DNA of 64,000 nucleotides, taken from Paragorgia papillata (taxonomy: Eukaryota > Cnidaria > Anthozoa > Scleralcyonacea > Coralliidae). The translations under genes were made by a program, and so were the position numbers. A model generated the notes under the pieces. That model saw nothing but the letters and a program-made list of their open reading frames with translations. It made no database searches and was not told the origin of the DNA. Position 1 is the stretch's first letter, and each line of letters starts with the position of its first letter. This document shows, one piece after another, positions 11,327 to 20,589 of this stretch. The stretch is from assembly GCA_035771165.1 (NCBI GenBank), contig JAWNZC010000280.1, positions 1,462,501 through 1,526,500 of the forward strand, read 5' to 3'.

Positions 11327-11683
11327 GCAAGAAACGGACTGAGTCCGAAAAGTTGGTCGATGCGTTGAGTGCCCGTCAACCGCTTCCACCCAAACGCCCG
11401 AAAAAGCCCAATAAAAAAAACTGTGTTTTCTAAGCTTCTCCCCGAACAATTCAAAAAGGAGTTCTTGAAGTTTATTCAGTATTCACCAGCGCCAAGTTTC
11501 GCTTCTGCCTGCGGTTACGAGAGGAGCGGCGAGAACAATTGCCAAATTCCAGTGTTTGAAGAAGAGGTTGAAGAAGCTGAAGTGTTTTCAGTAGAACATA
11601 TTTTTATCTCGCAGTACATGCCTGTGAATTATTGTGTTCGTTTTTATAATTTTGTTGTATACCCTTATCCATATAATAAATAA
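11327..11683 (+). pseudogene. Terminal-exon-like frame, right arm, frameshifted
   Basis: Mirror copy of 7934-8289. The 3' splice site (TTTTTTCTCTAG) ends at 11326. The frame starts as KKRTESEKL and is broken at the A-run after CCCAAT, which has eight A here and seven in the left arm. After the break the same C-terminal sequence continues to 11683. The left-arm copy is intact, so this is a single slippage error. Function unknown. Confidence 0.45.
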
Positions 11684-12383
11684 GTATATGTATGTGTGTA
11701 TGTGAAAAAACAAACAAACCACGTTATGGGAACTTGTGTGAAAAAAACCCCAAACAAACCACGTTGTGGGAACCTGAGTGAAAAAACAAACAAAGGGCCA
11801 GTTAGAACATTTTCCACAAAGAAATAGTACGCAACTTTATATATGGTATAGGTTCCCATATGTGCATGTATATTCTTGTATTAGGAGGTTTTCAAGGAGG
11901 TTTTTACAAGAGGGTTTTCCAACAAAGTTTTGTCTATTTTGTCCACCTTGGACAAAGATTTTCTTAGTTTTTTCTTCATTTCTTATCTAATTAGTATTCA
12001 TAGGGCTTTATGCTATATAAAACCCACGGTACATCAATATGCATAAATATTTCGTCCCAGACTTGAAAAATAGTCAACAAAACAAACGGAAGCTTCAAAA
12101 ATAACACAGAATAAAAGTTGTTTATAGTCGTGGGACATTTGAAACCAGATTGTCTTTATAAGTCATGTGAATAACCATATTTAAATATGTACTATTAACT
12201 TGCAGCAATCTAAGCAAAAAGATCCCTTTTAAAAGTCTTTAGTCTAATAACTGGCGCTATAAGAAAATACTTACTTGTCAGATACGTTGTTCTAAATAAA
12301 AGATTAGCATAAAAGTCCTCTGTTATCAGAAACTGAATGAATTCTCACAAAATATAGGATTTACTTTCTTAAAGTGTCCACTA
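11684..12383. other. Unique part of right palindrome arm
   Basis: Mirror of 7229-7933. No protein family recognised. Confidence 0.6.
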
Positions 12384-14333
12384 CCACGAACAACCACGAA
12401 CAACAAAAAACCCCAAGAACAACCAAGAACAACCACGAACAACCAAGAACAACTAAAAACAACCAGAAACAACTAGAAACAACCATGAACAACTAAGGAC
12501 AACCAAGACCAACCAAGAACAACCATCAACAACCAACAACAATCATGAACAACCAAGAACAACCACAAACAACCATGAAAAACCAAGAACAACCAAGAAC
12601 TACCACGAACAACCAAGAACAACCATAAACAACCATGAACAACTAAGAATAACCATGAACAACCATGGACAACCAAGAACAACCACAAAAAACCATAAAC
12701 AACCATAAACAACCACGAACAACCAAGAACAACCAGAAACAACCAGAAACAACTAGAAACAACCATGAACAACTAAGAACAACCAGAAACAACCACAAAC
12801 AACCCCGAACAACCAAAAACAACCAAAAACAACTACGAACAACCAGAAACAACGAAGAACAACCACGAACAACCAACAACAACTAAGAACAACCAAGAAC
12901 AACCACGAACAACCAACAACAACCAGAAACAACCATGAAAAACCAAGAACAACCAAGAACAACGACGAACAACCAAGAACAACGATAAACAACCACGAAC
13001 AACTAAGAATAACCATGAACAACCATGAACAACGAAGAACAACCATGAACAACCATGAACAACCACCAACAACTAACAACAACCAACAACAACCATGAAC
13101 AACCAAGAACAACCAAGAACAACCAGAAACAACCATGAAAAACCAAGAACAACCACAAACAACCAGAAACAACCATGAACAACTAAGAATAACCATGAAC
13201 AACCAAGAACAACCAGGAACAACCACGAAAAACCATAAACAACCATGAACAACCACAAACAACCAAGAACAACCACGGACAACCAAGAACCACGAACAAC
13301 CATAAACAACCATGAAAAACCATAAACAACCATGAACAACCAACAACAACCACGGACAACCAAGAATAACCATAAACAACCAAGAACAACCATAAACAAT
13401 CATGAAAAACCAGCAACAACCATAAACAACCAAGAATAACCAAGAACAACCATCAACAACCGTGAGGAACCATAAACAACCAAGAACAACCATAAACAAC
13501 CATGAATAACCATAAACAACCATGAACAACCAAGAATAACCATAAGCAACCATGAACAACCAGAAGCAACCCCAACAACCATGAACAAGCAAGAACAGAA
13601 AAAAACAACCAGAAACAACTAGAAACAACCATGAACAACTAAGAACAACCAGAAACAACCACAAACAACCAGAAGCAACCCCAACAACCATGAACAACCA
13701 AGAACAACCAGAAACAACCATGAAAAAACATAAGCAACCAAGAACAACCATAAACAACCATGAAAAACCATAAACAACCAAGAACAACCAGAAACAACCA
13801 TAAAAAATCATAAACAACCATGAACAACCAACAACAACCAAGAACAACCATAAACAACCATGAACAACCATAAACAACCATGAAAAACCATAAACAACCA
13901 TGAACAACCAAAAACAACCACGGACAACCAAGAACAACCAAGAACAACCATAAACAACCAAGAAAAACCATAATCAACCATGAACAACCAGAAACAACCA
14001 TGAAAAACCATAAACAACCATGAACAACCAAAAACAACCAAGAACAACCACGGACAACCAAGAACAACCACGAACAACCACGAACAACCATAAACAACCA
14101 TGAAAAACCATAAACAACCATGAACAACCAACAACAACCACGGACAACCAAGAATAACCATAAACAACCAAGAACAACCATAAACAACCAGGAAAAACCA
14201 AAAACAACCAAGAACAACCATAAACAACCAAGAATAACCAAGAACAACCATCAACAACCGTAAAGAACCATAAACAACCAAGAACAACTATAAGCAACCA
14301 GAAACAACCGTGAACAACCAAGAAGAACGACAA
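12384..14333 (-). repeat. 10-bp minisatellite, ~195 units (right arm)
   Basis: Reverse complement of the left array: NNAACAACCA repeated for 1.95 kb. It is about 1.1 kb shorter than the left array and the variant order differs, so the two arrays have expanded or contracted independently while the unique parts of the arms stayed almost identical. Long frames over it are artefacts. The border with the outer TIR is at about 14335, where a TATATACATGTATATA hairpin is found. Confidence 0.95.
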
Positions 14334-14414
14334 TTAAACATGTATATATATACATGTATATATGCAAACCATTATGTGGCTCTAACATGAAGTAGTTACC
14401 CTGCGGAGGGAGAG

Positions 14415-14630
14415 GACCGCTGTCATCATGATTTAATGGAGCGTGGGCGCTATTGAAGTGCCAAGCTTCCAAACGTCGTCTTTGGCGGTATCGTGGATTG
14501 GTAGTAATCATTTTTAATTACTACCAATAATTAATTACTACCAATCCACGATACCGCCAAAGACGTCGTTTGGAAGCTTGGCACATCAATAGTGCCCACG
14601 CACCATTAAATCATGATGACGGCGCAGGCG
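14415..14630. mobile_element. ~210-bp palindromic MITE
   Basis: GTCATCATGATTTAATGG and CCATTAAATCATGATGAC form the ends. The inner words CCAAGCTTCCAAACG and GATACCGCCAAAGACG recur inverted around a centre near 14518 with an AATTAATTA core. The matching part of the other TIR (18325-18335) lacks this hairpin, so it is a separate insertion in the inner left terminus of the nuclease-bearing transposon. Confidence 0.7.
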
Positions 14631-14654
14631 GTGTGCGCATAACGATCGCTAAGG

Positions 14655-15055
14655 ATTCTGGTTATAGGGTTTTCAAGATGGCGGCAAAGCAGACATAATT
14701 TGGTAAGTTTTTGCTGTCATTTTCTGTATTACTTGTGCTATGAATCAGTAGTAATTTTACTCAGTTAGCCTTATCAGTTCATCAGAAAGACATTTCTGTA
14801 TCATTTGAAAGAATACTCGTTTTCTATTGTATTTTATTCTTACCAAACACATCTGACGCGTTTCGCTGAGTAATCTGATATCATTCTATTTAAATCTATA
14901 ACTGGTTATATGTAATAGTTTGACTCTTGAGAATGGTCTTATTCTTATCTTTCAACCTTTAACTATAGTGCTTTATGTTCGCTCCCGAACGCTCCCCATC
15001 GCATGGCCCACTTTTATTGTTTTAAACTTGGTGACTTTTGGTAGGTTGAGTCAAT
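14655..15055 (+). other. Probable 5' leader and first intron of the SANT-like gene
   Basis: After the inner TIR (ending at about 14655) come CAAGATGGCGGCAAAGC and a donor-like GGTAAGTTTTT at about 14702. A small leader exon could therefore splice to an acceptor TTTTGGTAG near 15044. The upstream ATG gives only six codons, so translation most likely begins at 15056. No promoter motif is obvious. Confidence 0.35.
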
Positions 15056-16065
15056 ATGGCCGCCAAGAGACCTTGTATTGTGGAAGGCAACACACCAGGC
15101 AAGCCAACTTGTAAACGTCCTGTGCAGGGGAAATCCAGAAGGAACCTGTTTGACAGTGAAACAGAAACGTTTGGAAATATTAAACAGAATGAGCCTTCAG
15201 CTGGTAAATGTGACTGGACCCTTAAAGAAAAATCAGCATTAGTCCAATATATTTGTCTGTTCTGGAAAGATGCATGGAACGATAAATGGCCAATGACCAA
15301 AGATAATGCTTTTTGGAATTCATGTGCAAGTGCTGTAAACAATGCATGTCATTCGAACAGGACAGGTTTGTAAAATTTTAATAAGTTTAAAATAATAAAC
15401 AGTTTTTTTTTTATTTTGGATGTGCAGTATTTGCATATGCTTTGATATTACTGTAATAAATATGTTCTGCTTTGTAATTTTCCCACTCTGATTTCTTTAA
15501 TTTACAAGGTGCTTCTTGCCGCACAAGAGTAACAAAACACCTGTCAAAAGAATTTGGCTCTTTATCAGAAGCAGAAGAATGCCTCAATATTGACTATGTA
15601 TCATCTCATAGCAACATTGGTCTTGGTGGTCAAAGTGGATTTCAAACTGGTGACACCCCACAAAGTTCAACTATATTAGATGAACCACTGTCTCCTGTGT
15701 TTCAATCTTCCCCAACTATCCCAGATGGTAACCCAGCAGTGCATTATGTTGGTGACTTAGTAAAAGAGTTTTTGGCCTGCTTTAAAACCACAATGTCTAC
15801 TCGGCTAAGGAAACAGCTCTTCAACTATTTATTTAAACTTACTGTCCTGGAATCTGGTGGCATGGATTTCTTTAAATTTGTAAATCCTGACTTTCTAGAT
15901 ACAAGCCTGAGTGCGATGAAGACTTTACTTGATGAGGGAAAGCACAATCTAATTTTTAATCTGTGTGAGTGTTTCAAAAGGCCAAATCTAGAAACAAATA
16001 CACGAATGCCATTGGACAGAATGCCTTACGGTTTAATCGACTATAACATTCGTTGTGTTTTGTAA
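15056..16065 (+). CDS. SANT/Myb-like DNA-binding protein of the transposon (2 exons)
   Basis: Exon 1 is 15056-15365 and exon 2 is 15509-16065. The intron is GTTTGT...TTTACAAG and the joining phase is consistent, giving 288 residues. Residues 54-125 look like a SANT/Myb (trihelix-like) domain: W54, then F69-W70, W74, W78 and W87 with basic residues between (WPMTKDNAFW, then SCRTRVTKHL). The middle (about 135-185) is low-complexity and rich in S, T, P and G; the C-terminal third has helical, hydrophobic sequence ending LIDYNIRCVL. Such proteins accompany the transposase in Harbinger and some other DNA transposons and bind the element's ends; that role here is inference. It runs tail to tail with the XPG gene, and an AATAAA-like AAAATAAAAG follows the stop. 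The frame is intact, so it may still be expressed. Confidence 0.65.
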
Positions 16066-16179
16066 AATGTAAAATAAAAGTAAACCATAAGGTTCAGGTA
16101 TTTAGATCCTGGTTGTGACCTACCATCCTTGGTGTATTGTGTTGGTGAGTAGTGGTGGGAAATGGTTAATAATTTGAGG

Positions 16180-16450
16180 TCTAAGGTGTTGGGGTGATAA
16201 ATTATTATTGAGATTACGGAGAAGGGTTGGGGTTAAGAGGGTTATGTTTAGGGTGGGGTTAGGTTTTTAGGGGGTGGCTTTTAAGTTATGGGGGTGGGGG
16301 TTAGTATTATAATTTATTTTTATTTTTTAATTTTAATTATGACTTATTTTAAATTTGTAAAATAAACTTGGGCTGATAAATGTGATTAAGGTTGGGGTTA
16401 GGGTTAGTGGGGTTTTATAAGTAGGGTGGGTGGGGTTAGGGTTGGGATTA
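16180..16450 (+). repeat. G-rich degenerate TTAGGG-like tract between the convergent genes
   Basis: GGTTGGGGTTA, GTTTAGGGTGGGGTTAGG, GGTTAGGGTTAGTGGGG and GGGTTAGGGTTGGG occur in two blocks around an AT-rich core. This is telomere-like and prone to G-quadruplex on the + strand. It replaces the expected 3' part of the XPG gene, whose frame runs on into it as NPNPNPTHPT. Possible origins are telomeric DNA captured at a break, or a simple repeat. Confidence 0.7.
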
Positions 16451-16689
16451 ATGAGCTGATATGCACGATGGATACCAATACCTCTGACATTGCTGAGGTA
16501 ATCGCACCCAGCTAAAATACACATATTTTGAAATTGTTTGAAATTAAGTTTCAGGCCATCCAGTATGTCCTTCAAGATGAAATGTTGCCCTTCACCACTC
16601 AGACAAACCTTTACTAACACCTACATGGATTATTAAAAAAAAATCATTTAATATCTCCTGATTTATAAACTAAACCAGTTGATGGACAT

Positions 16690-16800
16690 TATGAAGGCCA
16701 AAAGCTTTGACCCCTTCTCCACTGAGGGGTTTTTCCTGGGCAAATAAAATTGCCAGGCGTTAGGCGGAGGAACATACCAAAGTCTGAATCAGACATTATG
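16690..16800. repeat. MITE-like stretch in the XPG gene's last intron
   Basis: Contains CCTGGGCAAATAAAATTGCCAGGCGTTAGGCGGAGG, related in wording to 17101-17170 and 51460-51500 (AAAATCGTCTGGCG, TAGACAGAGTG). A dispersed repeat family; borders uncertain. Confidence 0.4.
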
Positions 16801-17099
16801 ATCCAATTCAACTGGAAAGAAGTTAATAATTATAGTGACAATGTTGGTGTTTTATTGACAAACTACCAGATCTACAACCATCCTTTTTTCTATAAAAAAT
16901 GAAAGGCTCGTATTCCTGAGTTCCTCCAAGTTGTTGCAATAGACATTACACTGTATGTAGAAATTATTTGGTATTCTACAGTATCTGATATCCAAAAACA
17001 TGAGGTAAGGAAAAGGAAATATTAGGCTATCTCAATATCTGACAAAATGATTCCCAAGAGTGGCAAATATCAGCCTTTAGAGAGATAGTTTATAACTCA

Positions 17100-17184
17100 T
17101 TCCTGTCCGAGGGCTTCCCCAGAGGTGAATAAAATCGTCTGGCGAGAGCCAGAATAAAATACTAAAGACCAATTCGGACAGGAA
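17100..17184. mobile_element. ~85-bp MITE in the XPG gene's last intron
   Basis: Ends are inverted: TTCCTGTCCGA and TTCGGACAGGAA. CTTTAGAGAGATAGTTT occurs just left (17076-17092) and just right (17189-17205), so a flank was duplicated around it. The inside carries AAAATCGTCTGGCG as in the 16.7- and 51.5-kb relatives. Confidence 0.6.
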
Positions 17185-18344
17185 AGATCTTTAGAGAGAT
17201 AGTTTTTAATTAATAGTGGTAATGAAAAGAGGCTTGTATGCAAGCTGAGTCAATTTATATGACTAGACAATTCTAATAAGATACGACTGGTAAATATATA
17301 AACACAAACCTCCTTGCAACCATATGTTAAAAGGTCAGAATCTTCTGTTATTGCCAGGTCTGCGTGGCCATTTTTCAACAGAAAGGCTATCTGAGCGTCA
17401 GCCTCGTATGGCGACACAACATACCGAATGTTTTCCTTCAAACAAATCTATTAAAGTTATGAGAAAGATCGGTTCAGTTCTCGTCGTATAGCTGCACTTA
17501 TTGCAAAGAAATTAGTAGGGAAAATACAAGAAACTTGACAGGAAAATAGAAAAAATTCTGCAGTCTGTATGTTGCTTTTAAATAAGTTAAACTCACGTTC
17601 ACACAAGTAGATATATCGTCGAAGGTGATCGAAACTGCCTGACTGCGAAGTCTATTGGCCTCTTGTAATGTTATGTCCTCTCTGCTTGCCCTACGCAAAA
17701 TGTCTTCTCTACATCTATAAATATTGGAAAATAATTAATGTTTGTCTATTTTAATGCTCACAACATGAAAAACAAATTGTGCTTCAAATATATAAAATTC
17801 TCTCACCTTTGCCTTCTCTCTGTTTCGCTTGCTTTTGCTGGCAAAGGAAGACCATCGAACACAACATATGGGATGATTTCAGCCACCTGTACTATTGACA
17901 AGTAACGCTTGAAAATAGTAGCCAACCTGAAAGTAAATAGTCGTCATTTATGAACTCTTATAAGTCCAACTATCTCACTAAAAGCATCAGTAAAGCAAGC
18001 TTATAAATTATAAACATCTAGTCACCTTTCTCGATTTCCACTTTGAGATATAGACACAGCCAAAGCCTTGTGAATCCAGCAAGAAGCATCTATAGCCACG
18101 GTTTTCCCAGAAAAGTCACTTAGTTTAACCTTTCTCTGATACTATTTTATGAAAGGAAGTAAACTCTTTATGCTCATTTGAATAGCTGAATTAATTGATC
18201 AACGAAAGCGCTCTAGACAGGCGAGAGTTGATGCAAATGAGATGTTTACCGGAGCGCGACTTGATGCAAATGAGCTAAATTTTATTATTAACCATGATCC
18301 TTAGTGATCGTTATGCGCACACCGCCTGATGACGGCGGTCCTCT

Positions 18345-18624
18345 CCCTCCGCAGAGGCTTCGCGTGGATACCGCTGGCACGGAAATCCTCTGCGGAGGAG
18401 AAAGATGGCGGTCTACTGTTGGAAGCCTATTTGCATCTTGTTGATAGGTAACGTCATCAATGGTTGTATGAGTGTATTAATATGGCACCTGTCTTCACAA
18501 CGATCACCTCTGATGAAGACATTAGATCGGAGTGTTGAAACGTTGGGTCATGAACAGTAACTTTTTAAGCTACGTTCAAAAAACTTTTCAGCCAGAGTAG
18601 CGTTAAACTATGTCTGATTCTTCA
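18345..18624. repeat. Right terminal inverted repeat of the XPG/SANT element
   Basis: Reverse complement of the left TIR blocks and uninterrupted here, so it shows the original order. The inner part 18290-18345 (ATGATCCTTAGTGATCG, TTATGCGCACACCGCC) also matches 14620-14655, extending the inverted repeat into the nuclease-bearing half. CTGATGAAGACATTAGATC and GAAACGTTGGGTC at 18511-18555 form a hammerhead-like core. Confidence 0.75.
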
Positions 18625-18752
18625 CCTGCCTGCGTTGGGAATTTATTTGTTGCGTTGAATAATGTTCAGTTACATTTGTGAGTTTTTCAATTGCGTGCCC
18701 TGAAAGTTAGCTTGCGGGCGCAGCTAACTTTCAAACCGCTTTATATTCTGTG

Positions 18753-18863
18753 TGTTCGTTCGTTCGTTCGTTCGTTCGTTCGTTCGTTCGTTCGTTCGTT
18801 CGTTCGTTCGTTCGTTCGTTCGTTCGTTCGTTCGTTCGTTCGTTCGTTCGTTCGTTCGTTCGT
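18753..18863. repeat. (CGTT)n microsatellite
   Basis: About 28 perfect tetranucleotide units. Frames of RSFV repeats over it are artefacts. Just before it, GAAAGTTAGC and GCTAACTTTC (18707-18734) make a small hairpin. 18865-19110 holds nothing recognised. Confidence 0.95.
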
Positions 18864-19109
18864 CTTTTCGGCGACATGTCAACATGATCAAGCCCGAAAT
18901 TAATTTGAGCTGGAGAAACGCATTTGCGAAAAGAAATATTATCGAGGTAAGTGAACTATGGTATCCTCATGAACAAAAATATGTTAAATCATTTATGGAC
19001 CCTATTATAAAGAGCAGGCTGCTTTTGCTTCAATCTTCTCTAAGAATATAAAAACGCTATGAAAACGCATAGGTGTGGACATATTGGCCTAATTCCTACA
19101 CAGAGCTAT

Positions 19110-19615
19110 ACGTAAAAACTCACAACTTGTTCACGGTTGTCAACAGGCGTGAACAATGTTGTGCTGCTCACCGTGAACAATGTTGTGCTGCTCACCGTGA
19201 ACAATGTTGTGCTGCTCACCGTGAACAATGTTGTGCTGCTCGCCGTGAACAAGTTGTTCACTTATGGTTCGAACAACTTGTTCACGGATAAATCAACAGT
19301 CATGAACAAGTTCCAACAGCACATTTTTATAGCCAACAACGTTGTTCGCACATGATACAACATGTTGTAACAGCATGACGAAATAACAACGATGAACAAC
19401 AATGTTACAACAATGGTGAACATGGTTGATGTATCAACACGTTCTTCAGTTGTTACAACATGCGTGAACAACAGTTGTTGTTTCATCAAGTTGTAACAAC
19501 TTGTTGAAATAATGATGAACAATGTTGTTCATTTATCAATGTTCACATATGTCAACAAGTTGTTACAGCATTGTTCAAGCAACAATGCTGTAACAACTTG
19601 CGAGATTTTTACGCG
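19110..19615. repeat. Cluster of AACAATGTTGT / GTTGTAACAAC self-complementary words with a 24-bp tandem repeat
   Basis: At 19149-19244 a 24-bp unit, GTGAACAATGTTGTGCTGCTCACC, is repeated four times. Around it, ACAACTTGTTCA, GAACAAGTTGTTC, CAACATGTTG and GTTGTAACAACTTG recur in both orientations up to 19600. The pattern is like the inside of a non-autonomous transposon with many short inverted repeats. It ends next to the hAT-like element at 19620. Confidence 0.7.
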
Positions 19616-19619
19616 TGTA

Positions 19620-19990
19620 CAAGGGCGGATCTAGGATTGTTGAAAGGGGGGTGTCCTAGGGCGAAGCCGAACCTTCTTGGGGGTTCCCCCGGAAATTTTT
19701 GAGTTCTTGGGTCTCTGAAATGGCATTTCCAGAAATTTGAGAGCCATTTGAGGGCACGTTTGAGCACTCCGCAGTATAGAAAAAAGGTTATATTTTGGGT
19801 TACATGTACTTACAGTATAAAATATTTATGTAAACACTTTAAAAAAAAACACTGATGAAAACTGCAACTTTACGGTCAACTAGAGCTGTTAGACCTGCAA
19901 TAATTATATTTAGCGTCTTTTAATAATTTTTTCTAGACCAAAGAGGGGTGTGGCTAGCCACCCAATCCACCACCCCTAAATCTGCCCCTG
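19620..19990. mobile_element. hAT-like non-autonomous element, GGGCGGATCTAGG ends
   Basis: Left end CAAGGGCGGATCTAGG; right end CTAAATCTGCCCCTG. CAGGGGCGGATCTAG-type termini are typical of widespread hAT MITEs. GTGTA occurs on both sides, but a clean 8-bp duplication is not visible. The inside shares CTGAAATGGCATTTCC with the elements at 21.8, 24.7 and 26.7 kb. Non-coding. Confidence 0.6.
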
Positions 19991-20029
19991 GTGTATACGG
20001 ATGTGGAATAATTTTCATTCTGAAGCAAA

Positions 20030-20390
20030 AAGCATTTATAGTGAACTTGAGTTATATGTACTGTTTAATAAACGAGCAGGAGTGTTTTATCACGAACTGC
20101 GAGTTTATTGAACGGCTTCAAAAACGAACCACTTGGTAAGTTCATTGGCGTAGTAAGTTTGAAAAATAACCTTGTCTAAGCGGAGAAAATCAAAGCTAAA
20201 GTTTATGTAAATCAGGAGGTATCTTTATCAAAATCATGACCGTATCGTGTCTTTATTATAAAGACACGATACGGTCATGATTTTCTTTTGTGGTTTCCTC
20301 ATGAGTTATTAATGATTTTTGAAATATATTTTAAAACAGCTGTTCTTCGCAGTACTTACTTATCCAGACTAGAAACTGATGATTTCTAAA
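20030..20390. repeat. Dispersed repeat, copy 2, with a 55-bp hairpin
   Basis: Partner of 120-490. 20230-20284 is a near-perfect hairpin: AAAATCATGACCGTATCGTG, then CTTTA, a 3-base loop and the exact complement. In the first copy this arm is only partly preserved. 20390-20590 is AT-rich with nothing recognised. Confidence 0.6.
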
Positions 20391-20589
20391 TATTTTTTGT
20401 TTATATATTAATTTTAGTTTTTAGTTATTTATGTAATTATGCAAAATCATATTCCTAGTGAAGATATGGAAAATATGTCGCTGTATATTTTCTAGTAAAA
20501 CACTCGCATCTATATAATAATAATAATTTAATATTACCAGGTATTAAAGGGATTAAAACAAAACAAATTTTTGATATCTACTTTATTCA

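Larger units (their letters stand above)
4077..14400. mobile_element. 10.3-kb giant palindromic (foldback) element
   Basis: Two arms run 4077-9590 and 10035-14400, with a spacer of about 445 bp. The outer ends are inverted copies beginning GGTA-x-x-TAC and continuing TCATGT, AGAGCCACATAATGGTTTGCATATA. CTGCGGAG is present immediately outside both ends (4069-4076 and 14401-14408), as an 8-bp target duplication would be. The interrupted site can be read in the other TIR near 18345. Each arm holds, from outside in, a 10-bp minisatellite, a 2.36-kb unique stretch with a terminal-exon-like frame, a (TTG)n tract and a hairpin MITE. By eye the unique stretches differ only at scattered bases. Non-autonomous; 8-bp duplications fit hAT or KDZ (Zisupton-like) elements, and Zisupton is also known for subterminal tandem repeats. 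Confidence 0.8.
16333..18177 (-). pseudogene. EXO1-like XPG-family nuclease gene of the transposon (5 exons, one stop, 3' truncated)
   Basis: Minus-strand exons: 18177-18026, 17926-17807, 17714-17597, 17447-17310 and 16620-16333. All have GT/AG introns and compatible phases. The product aligns end to end with the first ~235 residues of exonuclease 1. It begins MSIKSLLPFIK and has D30 in VAIDASCW, D75 in VFDG, E145 and D147 in PYEADAQ, D166 and D168 in TEDSDLL, and D216 in GCDYL. These are the metal-binding acids of the XPG-N and XPG-I domains (flap/5' exonuclease activity on DNA). RGIGIHRAYQLI follows, where the helix-hairpin-helix starts, and there the homology stops in a G-rich tract. Codon 12 (18144-18142) is TAG, in register with a Glu in EXO1. 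GCDYL and EADAQ favour EXO1 over FEN1. It lies tail to tail with the SANT-like gene, between matching inverted ends. Either a fresh pseudogene or read through. Confidence 0.8.
2641..18624. mobile_element. Nested ~16-kb DNA-transposon complex with matching inverted ends
   Basis: The left end (from TGAAGAATCAGACATAG at 2641) is the reverse complement of the right end (CTATGTCTGATTCTTCA ending at 18624). Homology continues inward in the same order. Left 2641-2757 and 3913-4076 match right 18345-18624; left 3940-4070 shares the CCTCCGCAGAG, AGATGGCGG and TGATAGGTAACGTCA blocks with 18350-18475. Once the two insertions (2758-3912 and 4077-14400) are removed, the element is about 4.5 kb. It carries a SANT-like gene on + and an XPG-nuclease gene on -, arranged tail to tail. 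No target duplication is evident at the outer ends. XPG-family nucleases are known to me as accessory genes of Academ transposons, so Academ-like is a guess. No transposase was recognised. Confidence 0.7.

Noticed and set aside
15056..16065. SANT-like protein as a complete Harbinger element
   Set aside because: No Harbinger DDE transposase, and the partner gene is an XPG nuclease.
16333..18177. Host EXO1 or FEN1 gene
   Set aside because: It sits between matching inverted termini beside a SANT-like gene, ends after the nuclease core and has an early stop, so a transposon-borne copy is more likely than the housekeeping gene.
18691..19051. RSFVRSFV protein
   Set aside because: (CGTT)n microsatellite read in frame.
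19149..19244. Possible CRISPR-like array (four 24-bp repeats)
   Set aside because: Units are directly adjacent with no unique spacers, and the genome is eukaryotic.
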